Origin: Acidimicrobiaceae bacterium
GTDB taxonomy: Bacteria; Actinomycetota; Acidimicrobiia; Acidimicrobiales; Bog-793
NCBI GenBank assembly: GCA_025464005.1
Contig: JAODBO010000084.1
Location: 1-36,296, forward strand
Reading direction: 5' to 3'
Length of the DNA: 36,296 nt
Of this stretch, positions 23,790 through 31,918 are shown piece after piece (the first letter of the stretch is position 1; each line of letters begins with the position of its first letter). The notes beneath the pieces were generated by a model. That model saw only the letters and a program-made list of their open reading frames with translations, did no database searches and was not told where the DNA came from. Both the position numbers and the translations under genes were made by a program.

Positions 23790-24869
23790 ATGGTCCGCAC
23801 CAGGAGCGACGACTTTCGCTGGCCCCTCGAATCCGATGACACCTCGGGTGCCTTGTTCGACGGGTTCGGGCCGGAACGTCACGTCGGGCGCGGCGAGTAC
23901 CGGGGTCTCGAGTTCCTCCACGTCAACGCCCGCTCGATCATCAACACCGTGCCGGCGTCGTCGAAGATGCCCTTCCGGCACACGATCAACGCCTATCGGG
24001 GCTGCTCGCACGCGTGCACGTACTGCTTCGCGCGGCCGACGCACGAGTTCCTCGGACTGGGGCTCGGCCGGGACTTCGAGCGACGCATCGTCGTCAAGGT
24101 CAACGCCGTGGAGCGCGCCCGCGCCGAGCTGTTCTCGTCGCGCTGGCGGGGCGAGCACATCGCAATGGGCACGAACACCGATCCCTACCAGCACGCCGAG
24201 GGCAAGTACCACCTCACCCGAGGGATAGTCGAGGTGCTCGCCGAGCGGCACAACCCGTTCAGCATCCTCACGAAATCCACCCTCGTTCTGCGGGACCTGG
24301 CGCTGCTCGCCGAGACGGCGCGACACACGAGTGTCCGGGTCAACCTCTCGATAGGCACGCTCGATCGAGAGGTCTGGCGCCTGACCGAGCCCGGCACCGC
24401 GCCGCCCGACAAGCGGATCGAGGCGGTCCGTCGCCTCAACGACGCGGGGATCGCCTGCGGCGTTCTCGTCGCTCCGGTGCTGCCCGGTCTGTCCGACGCA
24501 GACGACCAGGTCACCACGGTCGTCGAAGCGTGCCGGGCAGCCGGCGCTGTAGGAGTGACCGCGGTCGGCCTCCACCTGCGGCCCGGGGTACGCGAGCACT
24601 ACCTGTCGTGGCTGGCAACGGTCCGTCCCGACCTCACCGACCTCTACGCGGAACGGTTCCGGCGCGGCGCATACCAGCCAAGGCGCGAGCAGGAGCGCCT
24701 CGCGGCCCTCGTAGCTGACACCGTAGGAGACCTGCCGCGACCGCCCGCAGGCGGGTCTCGTCCGGGAGCCGTCGACCGCGTCGTCGGAGCTGATCCGATG
24801 CGCAGCGCGGCGACCGCCGCCCGAAGCGATCGGGGCGCCGAGCCTCGCGAGCAGCTCGCGCTGTTCTGA
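23790..24869 (+). CDS. Rv2578c-family radical SAM protein (spore photoproduct lyase-like)
   Basis: A 359-residue radical SAM protein. The iron-sulfur motif is 'YRGCSHACTYCFARPTHEF' (Cys72, Cys76, Cys79 counted from ATG 23790). 'AMGTNTDPYQHAEGKYHLTRGIVEVL' and 'PFSILTKSTLVLRDLALL' are typical of the Rv2578c/SplB-like group, as is 'VNLSIGTLDREVWRLTEPG'. Members are of unknown function, with DNA photoproduct repair a guess by resemblance. The gene sits under a well-formed LexA box, supporting a DNA-damage role. A GTG two codons upstream (23784) is also in frame; ATG 23790 lies 8 nt after the -10 and is preferred for a leaderless mRNA. The C terminus is a low-complexity Arg/Ala-rich tail. Confidence 0.9.
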   Translation: MVRTRSDDFRWPLESDDTSGALFDGFGPERHVGRGEYRGLEFLHVNARSIINTVPASSKMPFRHTINAYRGCSHACTYCFARPTHEFLGLGLGRDFERRIVVKVNAVERARAELFSSRWRGEHIAMGTNTDPYQHAEGKYHLTRGIVEVLAERHNPFSILTKSTLVLRDLALLAETARHTSVRVNLSIGTLDREVWRLTEPGTAPPDKRIEAVRRLNDAGIACGVLVAPVLPGLSDADDQVTTVVEACRAAGAVGVTAVGLHLRPGVREHYLSWLATVRPDLTDLYAERFRRGAYQPRREQERLAALVADTVGDLPRPPAGGSRPGAVDRVVGADPMRSAATAARSDRGAEPREQLALF

Positions 24870-24874
24870 CGGAC

Positions 24875-24922
24875 GCGACCGGCGGGTGTCGAGAACTCGA
24901 GGTCTCGACACCCGCCGGTCGC
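24875..24922. terminator. Strong bidirectional terminator hairpin (20-bp perfect stem)
   Basis: The arms at 24875-24894 and 24903-24922 are perfectly complementary over 20 nt, with an 8-nt loop. It lies between the convergent radical SAM gene and the secreted-protein gene. There is no T-run on either side, as is common in GC-rich actinobacteria. Confidence 0.85.
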
Positions 24923-24980
24923 CTCACGGACCGCTACGCGCCGGGGCCCATCCCGCCGCTCGATCCGCAGGTGCTGCGCT

Positions 24981-26636
24981 TCAGTTCCCGCTGCCGGCCA
25001 GGTTGGTGTGGGGAGTGAAGGTGACACCACGGAGCACCGAGGCGTTGACGGCCGAGCGCACCGTGTGGAAGCTCTCGGCGGCCGGCAGCGCGCTCACGTC
25101 GAGGCGATCGGTGATCGCCACGAGCTTGTTGGGATCGGCACCTTGGTCGCCGCTACCGCTCACGGTCGAAGTGATCCCCCAGATCGTTGCCGTCCCGTCC
25201 GGGTTGGTACGACCCGTGATGTTTCGCAGACCGTCGGTCGCGGGTGCCCAGGGAAGTCCCGTCGCCGCGTTGTCACCTGTCGGGTAGTCGGCAACCGAGT
25301 AGGGCAGGCCGAGGCCGAGGCCGGACTGGAGCGTGTAGGCAAGCTCCCAGGAGCTGGTCGCGGCATTGAAGGTCCACTTCTGCAGACCGGCGGTCGTTGA
25401 CGCCGCAGCGGCGCTGTACTGCCCGGACATGGTCGAATAGGTGTTCGAGCCGTCACCCTCGTCGGCAACGTAAAGGGTGTCCGCATTGGCAAACCAGATG
25501 CCGAAGGGGAACGAGCTCGTGCTCTTCTTCGCCAGGATCGTCGGGAAGCCCTTCAAGATGCACATGTTGTTCGGCTCGAGACCGGTCGTCGCGTCGTACG
25601 CAAGCGTGGCAGTCGGCAGCGACGCGCCCGGCTCCGGCAGGCCGACCCCGGTCGGGCACGCCTTGCCGGTCGTGTCGAGGAAGTAGACGGTGTCGACGCC
25701 GTTGCTGCCGCTTCCCTTGGTGTAGTACAGGACGTTGTCGTGGATCGTCAGGCCACGGAAATTGTCGTCCTTGCCCACCTTGTCTGCACTGTCGCCGAGC
25801 TGGGTGACACTGAAGCTACCGACGGGAGTCGGCTGACCAGGGTTCTGGTCGGCCTCGGGCGCGAGCGACGGCTGCAGGATCTGCGCGCCGGCCCCGAGGA
25901 CGACGCCTTCGGGCTGCGGGTTGGCTCCGTTGCCGGCGTTGCCCGCGCTGTAGATCGCGTCGGCGCCATTCTGGTCGTTCAAGATTGCGGCACGTCCGTT
26001 GTTTCCGCTGTACGCGTTGGTCTCGGTGAAGTGGAACTTCCCGTTCTCGCCAAGCTGGGCGACGACTCGGTAGTAGGCCCCCGTCACCGGGTTCGTCGGG
26101 TCGATGGCGCTCGGCGTGTTGGAGTTCGAGACATCGAGCGACCCGACGGGGGCGCTGTAGCCCACGAACGTCACGTACTTGCCGCTCGTCGAAAGGTTGA
26201 GCGCCAGCTCGGACTTCGAGGAGAAGCTCGTCACCATCTGGTCGCCACCGGGCCCGCTCGGCACCTGCACGTCGCCGAGCTCGTTGCCTGAGGGCGACAT
26301 CTCTTCGAGGAAGATATTCGAGGTGATACCGAAGCTCGCGTCGACCGTGTCGTTGTTGAACACGTACGGGTAAGCGCCGCCGGCGATCGCCGTCGCGCAG
26401 GTCCCGGTCGCGCAGCCCGGCGGGAGCTGGGTCGAGCCGGCGACGATACTCGGGTCGTTCTGGTACACGCTGCCGCTCACGAGCAGGTTGCCGGGAAGCA
26501 GCGGCACATGGTTCTCGAAGGACGGAGATCCACCGCTTGCCAGCGCGGCAGTCGGCGCCATCAACCCTGCGACCGCTGCCGCAGCCGGGATGAGGCCCAG
26601 GGCGTAGCGATACTTTCGCAGCCGTGATTTTGACAC
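24981..26636 (-). CDS. Large secreted protein, probably a beta-propeller, function unknown
   Basis: A 551-residue exported protein. After 'SKSRLRKYRYALGLIPAAAAVAGLMAPTAALASG' (signal peptide, cleavage probably after ALA-S-G) the mature chain is Gly/Ser/Thr/Asn-rich, with recurring short strands such as 'KYVTFVGYSAPVGSLDVS', 'LTIHDNVLYYTKG', 'ADTLYVADEGDG' and 'NKLVAITDRLD', as in beta-propellers. Two cysteine pairs are visible ('CATGTC' and later 'CPTG'/'CILKG'). The start is taken at GTG 26636 because AAAGGAG lies 6 nt before it; an ATG at 26642 directly abuts that ribosome site. It follows the phosphatase-superfamily gene on the same strand after a hairpin region. No family is recognised. 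Confidence 0.75.
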   Translation of the reverse strand: MSKSRLRKYRYALGLIPAAAAVAGLMAPTAALASGGSPSFENHVPLLPGNLLVSGSVYQNDPSIVAGSTQLPPGCATGTCATAIAGGAYPYVFNNDTVDASFGITSNIFLEEMSPSGNELGDVQVPSGPGGDQMVTSFSSKSELALNLSTSGKYVTFVGYSAPVGSLDVSNSNTPSAIDPTNPVTGAYYRVVAQLGENGKFHFTETNAYSGNNGRAAILNDQNGADAIYSAGNAGNGANPQPEGVVLGAGAQILQPSLAPEADQNPGQPTPVGSFSVTQLGDSADKVGKDDNFRGLTIHDNVLYYTKGSGSNGVDTVYFLDTTGKACPTGVGLPEPGASLPTATLAYDATTGLEPNNMCILKGFPTILAKKSTSSFPFGIWFANADTLYVADEGDGSNTYSTMSGQYSAAAASTTAGLQKWTFNAATSSWELAYTLQSGLGLGLPYSVADYPTGDNAATGLPWAPATDGLRNITGRTNPDGTATIWGITSTVSGSGDQGADPNKLVAITDRLDVSALPAAESFHTVRSAVNASVLRGVTFTPHTNLAGSGN

Positions 26637-26713
26637 TGGCATCTCCTTTGTTGGGGAATCGTGTTGCCGGTCCGTCCCTCGCGGCGAGACAGACCCGCGC
26701 CGCGCGTGCTCCG

Positions 26714-26766
26714 TGGACCGCTCATCGGATCGACGAGCGGTCCAGGGCGATCAGCTTGTGATCGCC
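26714..26766 (-). terminator. Two tandem stem-loops between the secreted-protein genes
   Basis: GGCGATCA/TGATCGCC (26746-26753 with 26759-26766, 5-nt loop) and TGGACCGCTC/GAGCGGTCCA (26714-26723 with 26735-26744, 11-nt loop) follow the stop of the phosphatase-like gene on the minus strand. They have no T-run. They may terminate that transcript or protect its 3' end. Confidence 0.5.
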
Positions 26767-26793
26767 AGGTGGTCGGCGTAGCCGATTACCTGC

Positions 26794-29232
26794 TCACAGG
26801 CCCGCGTCTGCTCGCGGGGGGTTGGTGACCACACCTCCGTCGAACTCCGCTCGGAAGAGCTCGTCCTTGATCTGCGCGGCCAATCGGTCACGTGTCCGGT
26901 CCAATCCGGCGAGCTTCTGGTCGACCGTCGTGTAGAGGCTGTCTCCGGCGCTCGAGCTCTCGATGGCGTTCGTCGACGCCTCGAGGGTCGCCGTCCCGAA
27001 CTCTCCGACGCTCGAGTTCAGCTGCTTGTAGCAGGCGCCGAGCTTCTCGACCTCGGGCGAGCTGAGATCCTTCGGCGCCTTGTTGCTCAGCACCTGGGTG
27101 ATGACGCGTCCGTCCTCGGTGTAGTCGTCCTTCAGTCCGCTGAGGTACATCACCGTCGGCCGGACATCGGTTTCGTCGATCCAGGTGCCGGTCGTGCCAC
27201 TCTGGGGAACGGTCGTCTGGCCGCTCAGCGGACCGGCCGAGCTCGGCCCTGCATTGGCGGGTGAGCCGTCGAGTCCGAGGTTCGCGACTCCCGGGCCGAC
27301 GAGACCGAGATAGTCGGTATCGATCTCCGCCGCGTAGTCTCCGTGGTCCCAGGCATATCCGGCGGACTGGTCGACGCAGTCGCTGCTCGATGGACCCGTC
27401 ACGTTCGCACAGCTCGAGCTGCCCGTCGAGAGGTAGTAGTCGGGCTTCGCGAACATGGAGAAGGTAGGTGTCCTCGCCGGGTCCGCATTCACCATGTGGA
27501 GAATGGCCTCTTCGGTCGGATCCGCCAGGTAGTTGGTGATCAGCTCGTTGGTGTTGCCCGAGTAGGGGTTGGCGGCCGTGAGTCCAGCGACGTCGTGCTC
27601 GAGGGTGCGCACAGACGTCGAGCCCGGGCTCGGGTTGCCCGTCACATAGAACTGTGGTGCGGTGTCGGACTCGAGCGAGAACGGCGTCTTGTCGTTCTTC
27701 TGCGTCGCCAGAAGTCCGGTCACGTTCGCATCGAGCTCACCAAAGGAGCCCTTCGGGTAGGTGCAGGCGACGTCGGGGGTCACGACTGTCCCGGTCACGG
27801 TCGCCCCGTCGCAGTTGACGGGCGTCGGCTGGATGGCGCGTCCGACGTTCGCGCCGGCCTCGTGGTCACCCTCGTCGGAGCTCACGACGAACAGCGTGTT
27901 GGCAGGCGTGATCCCGTCGGCCGCCAACCGATTCAAGAAGGACTCGAATGCCTGGTCGTAGTACTGCGCCTGAGCGACGTAACACGGGCTCCCACTGCCG
28001 AGCGCTGCGGGAGCCGCGGCGCACGCACTGCTGAGCGCCGGAATGCGCTCGTTGCCGTGCACGTCGGAGATGTAGCTATAGACGACCGGGACTCCGCTCT
28101 CGAGCATGTCCGCGGTGTACGCGAGGCTCTGGGAGGCATTGATCGAACCGAATCCCGGAAACCCAGGGTGGTTGCTGACATAGGCACCGTTGATCTCGTT
28201 GCCGTTCAGGTCGACGAGGTTGCCACCGGCGTTCGTTACCTGATACCCGTTGTGCGTGACGTTCGCCGTCCCAGCGCCGAGCTGTGGGGCGATGTACCTG
28301 TGTCCGAAAAGCGCCTGGAAGCCTGTGTAACCGCCGGGCTCGGAGGCCAGAAGATCGTCGACTGCCGTCGGGCTCGCTGGACTCTCGTCGTACTTCACCG
28401 CCCGTGCGGTCGAGCAGAACTCGCTGGACTTCGCGCAGTGGACCGAGAGCCCGACGTAGTCGGCGGTCTCGGGATCCTTGTACGGATCGGTGTCCGCGGC
28501 GAGCTGCTGCGCCTCGGGCGAGGTCGCGCCGAAGACCTTCGGGACGTCGACCGCGGTGTTCTCGAGGTCCATGTTCGCCACGGAGACGTCGCCGACGTCG
28601 CAGCCTGCGCGCGTGTACGGCACCCACGGAGCCGGAGTGACCTGGCTCGGATTCGGCGCCACGGCGCTCGTGGCGGGTGGCGTCGCCGAATAGATCATCG
28701 ATGGGTTCGTGTCGCGGCCGGCGTTCGGAGTCGTGGCCGTGTCGTAGACGGCATCGGTCCAGTAGGCGAAGGATCCTGCGGGGTCGGTCGTGCCGTCCGC
28801 GTTGTACGACTGGTAGGTGTTGCTTATCGGCATGCCCTGTCGATCGCCGTAGAGACCGGTGTAGGTGGTCAAGGTGTCGTTGGCGGTGTGAGCGATCAGC
28901 GGCGTGTGGTTGTTCGAAAGCATCGTGCCGTGCTGCTCGATGAAGTCGAGCAGGTGCGGCATCATCTCAAGGTCGGACGGGACGTTCGGGTTGTCTCGGA
29001 AAAAATGGACGTTGTCGAAGGTGATCTCGACGACATGCTTGACTCCGTTGCCGAGGTCGCAGCCCACTGCAGAGGAGCTCCCCGTCGACTGTGCGGCGAG
29101 CACGGCGGCGTTCGGCGGCTCGGCTGCCGAGCTCTGCTCGGCGATCCGCGCTCCGGCGCTGCTCAAGAGGGACACGACTGCTGCTGAGGCGACCGCGAGG
29201 GTGAAGACCCGCCGCCTAGGGCACTCGAACAT
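26794..29232 (-). CDS. Secreted alkaline phosphatase superfamily protein (812 aa)
   Basis: An exported protein with signal peptide 'RRRVFTLAVASAAVVSLLSSAGA'. The alkaline phosphatase/phosphodiesterase fold is suggested by 'VEITFDNVHF' (Asp73), 'NNHTPLIAHTANDTLTTYTGLYGDRQG' (nucleophile Thr within 110-125), 'SYISDVHGNERIP' (Asp390, His392), 'VVSSDEGDHEAG' (Asp453, Asp456, His457) and 'AWDHGDYAAEIDTDYLGLVGPGV' (Asp629, His630). Large inserted segments make it longer than usual. The hydrolysed phosphate or sulfate ester is not evident. GGGAGAG stands close before ATG 29232. The next gene on this strand also encodes a large secreted protein, and the two may act together outside the cell. Confidence 0.8.
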   Translation of the reverse strand: MFECPRRRVFTLAVASAAVVSLLSSAGARIAEQSSAAEPPNAAVLAAQSTGSSSAVGCDLGNGVKHVVEITFDNVHFFRDNPNVPSDLEMMPHLLDFIEQHGTMLSNNHTPLIAHTANDTLTTYTGLYGDRQGMPISNTYQSYNADGTTDPAGSFAYWTDAVYDTATTPNAGRDTNPSMIYSATPPATSAVAPNPSQVTPAPWVPYTRAGCDVGDVSVANMDLENTAVDVPKVFGATSPEAQQLAADTDPYKDPETADYVGLSVHCAKSSEFCSTARAVKYDESPASPTAVDDLLASEPGGYTGFQALFGHRYIAPQLGAGTANVTHNGYQVTNAGGNLVDLNGNEINGAYVSNHPGFPGFGSINASQSLAYTADMLESGVPVVYSYISDVHGNERIPALSSACAAAPAALGSGSPCYVAQAQYYDQAFESFLNRLAADGITPANTLFVVSSDEGDHEAGANVGRAIQPTPVNCDGATVTGTVVTPDVACTYPKGSFGELDANVTGLLATQKNDKTPFSLESDTAPQFYVTGNPSPGSTSVRTLEHDVAGLTAANPYSGNTNELITNYLADPTEEAILHMVNADPARTPTFSMFAKPDYYLSTGSSSCANVTGPSSSDCVDQSAGYAWDHGDYAAEIDTDYLGLVGPGVANLGLDGSPANAGPSSAGPLSGQTTVPQSGTTGTWIDETDVRPTVMYLSGLKDDYTEDGRVITQVLSNKAPKDLSSPEVEKLGACYKQLNSSVGEFGTATLEASTNAIESSSAGDSLYTTVDQKLAGLDRTRDRLAAQIKDELFRAEFDGGVVTNPPRADAGL

Positions 29233-29477
29233 TGCTCTCCCATCTCCTCTAGCCCGCTGAGCGGGAACAAGTCGGGCCAGCTGGCAACCCTAAGTGGCCA
29301 ACTTGAATTCAGCGCGACCCGCTCTCGACTGGTGGCCGAACTCTTCGCGACCGGACGAGGGCGCCTTCACCACGAGGTGACTGGGTGGACGACGACCGAA
29401 GTGGCGGTCGCTTGACACATTCGTAACGTGAGGTGACTAGCACCGTGCGCGCGTGAGAGCCTGTCGGGGTCACGGAA

Positions 29478-29501
29478 TGTCCTAGTCCTCGTACTAGGAC
29501 A
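29478..29501. promoter_or_regulatory. Perfect 9+6+9 dyad upstream of the ABC transporter operon; candidate operator
   Basis: TGTCCTAGT-CCTCGT-ACTAGGACA has perfectly complementary 9-nt arms and ends 21 nt before ATG 29523. It overlaps a possible -10 (TACTAG, 29492-29497). The size and CTAG core fit the operators of GntR/YtrA-type repressors that often govern such exporters, but no regulator gene is adjacent here. The rest of the 290-nt gap (29233-29522) also holds GAGGTGACT twice (29374 and 29430), the palindrome GCCAGCTGGC (29276-29285), and TTGACA at 29412-29417. Confidence 0.65.
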
Positions 29502-29522
29502 TAGAGGGGGTCGACGCGGCAG

Positions 29523-30464
29523 ATGATCGAGGCCAAGAACCTCACGAAGCATTACGGCGACAAGCTCGCCGTCGATCAGCTCAGCTTCGAGGTCCGGCCT
29601 GGGCTCGTGACGGGCTTCCTCGGCCCCAACGGCTCGGGCAAGTCGACGACGATGCGGATGATCATGGGCCTCGACACACCCAATGCCGGGGACGTCACGG
29701 TGAACGGTCGGCACTACCACGACCTTGCATGGCCGCTGCACGAGGTCGGCGCGCTCTTGGAAGCCAAGGCGATCCATCCAGGCCGGAGTGCACAAGCCCA
29801 TTTGTGGATGCTCGCCCAGACCAATCGGATATCGCGACGACGCGTCGACGAGGTGCTCGAGATCGTCGGGCTGTCGTCGGTCGCCGGCCGGAGGGCCGGC
29901 AAGTTCTCCCTCGGCATGGGCCAAAGGCTCGGTATCGCGGCGGCGCTCCTCGGCGACCCGGAGGTGCTCCTCTTCGACGAGCCGGTGAACGGCCTCGACC
30001 CCGACGGGATCCGCTGGGTACGTAACCTTTTGAAGGGCCTCGCCCGCGAGGGCCGGACCGTCTTCGTCTCGAGCCACCTCATGAGCGAGATGGCTCTCAC
30101 CGCCGACGAGGTCATCATCATCGGCAAGGGCCGTCTGATCGCCCAGATCCTCACAGCACAGCTCATCGCACAGAGCTCGCAGCGCTTCGTCCGAGTCCGC
30201 TCCCCCGAGGTCGCGAAGCTCCGGGTGGCCCTCGACCAAGAGGGCGCTGCCACTGTCCTCGAGGACGACGGCTCACTCACGGTGCGCGGCGTCGACGAAA
30301 TCGCGATCGGCGAGCTCGCTGGCCGTCTTCCTGTCGTTCTTCACGAGCTCTCCCCGCAGTCGGCGTCGCTCGAGGAGGCCTTCATGGAGCTCACCGAGGA
30401 CAGCATCGAGTACCACGGAACGTCGACCACGAGCACGAGTGAGTCGAAGGGGGCAGGATCGTGA
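29523..30464 (+). CDS. ABC transporter ATP-binding protein (ABC-2 exporter type)
   Basis: A 313-residue ATPase of the drug/bacteriocin-export type. Walker A is 'GPNGSGKST' (34-42), the signature is 'SLGMGQ' (129-134), Walker B is 'VLLFDEPVNGLDPDG' (148-162), and the H-loop is 'VFVSSHLMSEM'. A 90-residue C-terminal extension with 'SLEEAFMELTEDSIEYH' is normal for this subfamily. GAGGGGG lies about 12 nt before ATG 29523. Its TGA overlaps the permease GTG by 4 nt, so the two form one complex. A dyad operator candidate precedes it. The cargo is unknown. Confidence 0.93.
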   Translation: MIEAKNLTKHYGDKLAVDQLSFEVRPGLVTGFLGPNGSGKSTTMRMIMGLDTPNAGDVTVNGRHYHDLAWPLHEVGALLEAKAIHPGRSAQAHLWMLAQTNRISRRRVDEVLEIVGLSSVAGRRAGKFSLGMGQRLGIAAALLGDPEVLLFDEPVNGLDPDGIRWVRNLLKGLAREGRTVFVSSHLMSEMALTADEVIIIGKGRLIAQILTAQLIAQSSQRFVRVRSPEVAKLRVALDQEGAATVLEDDGSLTVRGVDEIAIGELAGRLPVVLHELSPQSASLEEAFMELTEDSIEYHGTSTTSTSESKGAGS

Positions 30465-31282
30465 CCGTCTCGACCAGCCCGACGGTCGGGGCTGCCCAAG
30501 GACTGCCGGCCGGTCGATACGGCATGTCTGGGCTGATTCGATCGGAGTGGACGAAGCTTCGGACCGTGCGTTCGACCATGTGGACGCTCGGTGTGACCGT
30601 CGTCCTCGGAATCGGTCTCAGCGCGATCGCAACTGCCGAGACGCGCTCGCACTGGACACCGGGGAATCGATTCGGCTTCGATGCGACCCGCACGAGCTTG
30701 ATCGGCGTCTTCTTCGGACAGTTCACGATCGGCATTCTCGGCGTGCTCGTCGTCAGCGCTGAGTACGGCACGGGGACGATCCGAGCGACCTTCTCGGCTG
30801 CACCCCGGCGACCGCTGGTGCTCGCTGCCAAGGCTGTGGTGTTTGGCATGGTGGCGCTCGTCGTCTCCGAGGTCGTCGCGTTCATCGCCTACTTCCTCGG
30901 CCAAGCGCTGCTCACCGCGCCTGCGATCCACTCCACGCTCAACAGCCCTGGCGCGCTACGAGCAGTCGCGGGAAGCGGTCTCTACCTCTGTGTGCTCGGT
31001 CTTTTCGCGCTCGGGGTCGCTGTGATCATTCGGCACACCGCGGGAGCGATCAGCGCTTTCATCGGGATCCTGCTCGTCCTGCCGCTCATCGTCTCGGCTC
31101 TGCCGTCGTCGATAGGGAACGAAGTCGAGCGCTTCCTCCCCGCCCACATCGGGCAGGCCATCGTGTCGCTCCATACGGGGCCGCGCTCGTTCGCACCCTG
31201 GCCGGGCTTTCTCCTGCTCTGCGGTTACGCTGCGCTGGCTCTCGTCCTCGGCGGGTTCCTGCTCGTCCGGCGAGACGCTTGA
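30461..31282 (+). CDS. ABC-2 type transporter permease
   Basis: A 273-residue membrane partner of the preceding ATPase. A short cytoplasmic lead contains 'GLIRSEWTKLRTVRSTMW', the typical ABC-2 permease start ('sEwtKLrTvrs'). Six membrane segments follow, and 'VVSAEYGTGTIRATFSAAPRRPLVLAAKAVVF' is the family's central motif. It starts with GTG inside the ATPase stop. The transported substrate cannot be inferred. Confidence 0.92.
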   Translation: MTVSTSPTVGAAQGLPAGRYGMSGLIRSEWTKLRTVRSTMWTLGVTVVLGIGLSAIATAETRSHWTPGNRFGFDATRTSLIGVFFGQFTIGILGVLVVSAEYGTGTIRATFSAAPRRPLVLAAKAVVFGMVALVVSEVVAFIAYFLGQALLTAPAIHSTLNSPGALRAVAGSGLYLCVLGLFALGVAVIIRHTAGAISAFIGILLVLPLIVSALPSSIGNEVERFLPAHIGQAIVSLHTGPRSFAPWPGFLLLCGYAALALVLGGFLLVRRDA

Positions 31283-31309
31283 AGCAGCGGGCCCTGATCC
31301 CTGCGGCTG

Positions 31310-31822
31310 ATGGCGAAGCTGAGTGCCGGCCTGCTCCCCTTCCGGATCAGCCAAGGTCGCGTGCTCGAAGTACTGATCGTCCACCCCGGTGGCCCACTAT
31401 GGGCGAAGCGGGACGCTGGATCGTGGTCGATCGCGAAGGGTGAGTACGAGCCGGGCCAAAATCCCCTCAGCGCTGCCGAGCGCGAATTCGAAGAGGAGCT
31501 CGGTCGGCCGGCTCCCGAGGGCGAGCGCTTGGAGCTCGGTGAGCTCAGACAGCGGAGCGGGAAGACGGTGGTCGTTTGGGCCGTCGCCGGCGACATCGAC
31601 GTGTCGGAGATCCACAGCAACCGGTTCGAGATGGAGTGGCCCCCGAAGTCGGGGTTGGTGCGGAGCTTCCCGGAGGTCGACCGCGCGATGTGGTGCGCCG
31701 CGTCCGAGGCACGCCGGCGACTGCTCCTCGGCCAGGTCGAATTCGTGGAACGACTGGCTCACAAGCTCCGCCAGGACGTAGGACTCGTCTTCAACGAGAG
31801 CGACAGCCAGACCTTCGATTAG
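31310..31822 (+). CDS. Nudix hydrolase with a Glu-to-Gln change in the Nudix box
   Basis: A 170-residue Nudix protein that hydrolyses a nucleoside diphosphate linked to another moiety. It begins 'MAKLSAGLLPFRISQGRVLEVLIVHPGGPLWAKRDAGSWSIAKGEYE'. The Nudix box runs from Gly44 to about residue 66; the metal-binding Glu residues of 'REFEEELG' (Glu59, Glu62, Glu63) are present, but the first Glu of the GX5EX7REUXEEXGU pattern is Gln50 ('EPGQNPL'). Catalytic Glu are retained, so activity is plausible. It is 27 nt after the permease gene on the same strand and may be co-transcribed by read-through. Substrate unknown. Confidence 0.9.
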   Translation: MAKLSAGLLPFRISQGRVLEVLIVHPGGPLWAKRDAGSWSIAKGEYEPGQNPLSAAEREFEEELGRPAPEGERLELGELRQRSGKTVVVWAVAGDIDVSEIHSNRFEMEWPPKSGLVRSFPEVDRAMWCAASEARRRLLLGQVEFVERLAHKLRQDVGLVFNESDSQTFD

Positions 31823-31880
31823 TTGATCCTAAGCGTAGTGGTCGCCTGCACCTCACACTCGGCATCGCATCGTGGCAGTG

Positions 31881-31910
31881 TAGGGACGGTGTAACCACCA
31901 TCCCTATTCT
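31881..31910 (+). promoter_or_regulatory. Inverted repeat and -10-like element before the sigma factor gene
   Basis: TAGGGACGGTG (31881-31891) and CACCATCCCTA (31896-31906) pair at 10 of 11 positions around a TAAC loop. TATTCT (31905-31910) overlaps the right arm and ends 8 nt before ATG 31919, with no Shine-Dalgarno, so the gene may be leaderless and the repeat may be its operator. The repeat could also be read as a terminator for the Nudix gene on the plus strand; a T-rich run after it is lacking. Confidence 0.45.
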
Positions 31911-31918
31911 AAAGTGAG

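Noticed and set aside
21485..23842. A 785-codon minus-strand open frame
   Set aside because: It is antisense to the flavin oxidoreductase and zinc-finger genes, which have clear motifs; its composition (Arg/Asp/His-rich) is typical of antisense frames in GC-rich DNA.
27343..29187. A 614-codon plus-strand open frame
   Set aside because: Antisense to the secreted phosphatase-superfamily gene, with no signal, motif or ribosome site of its own.
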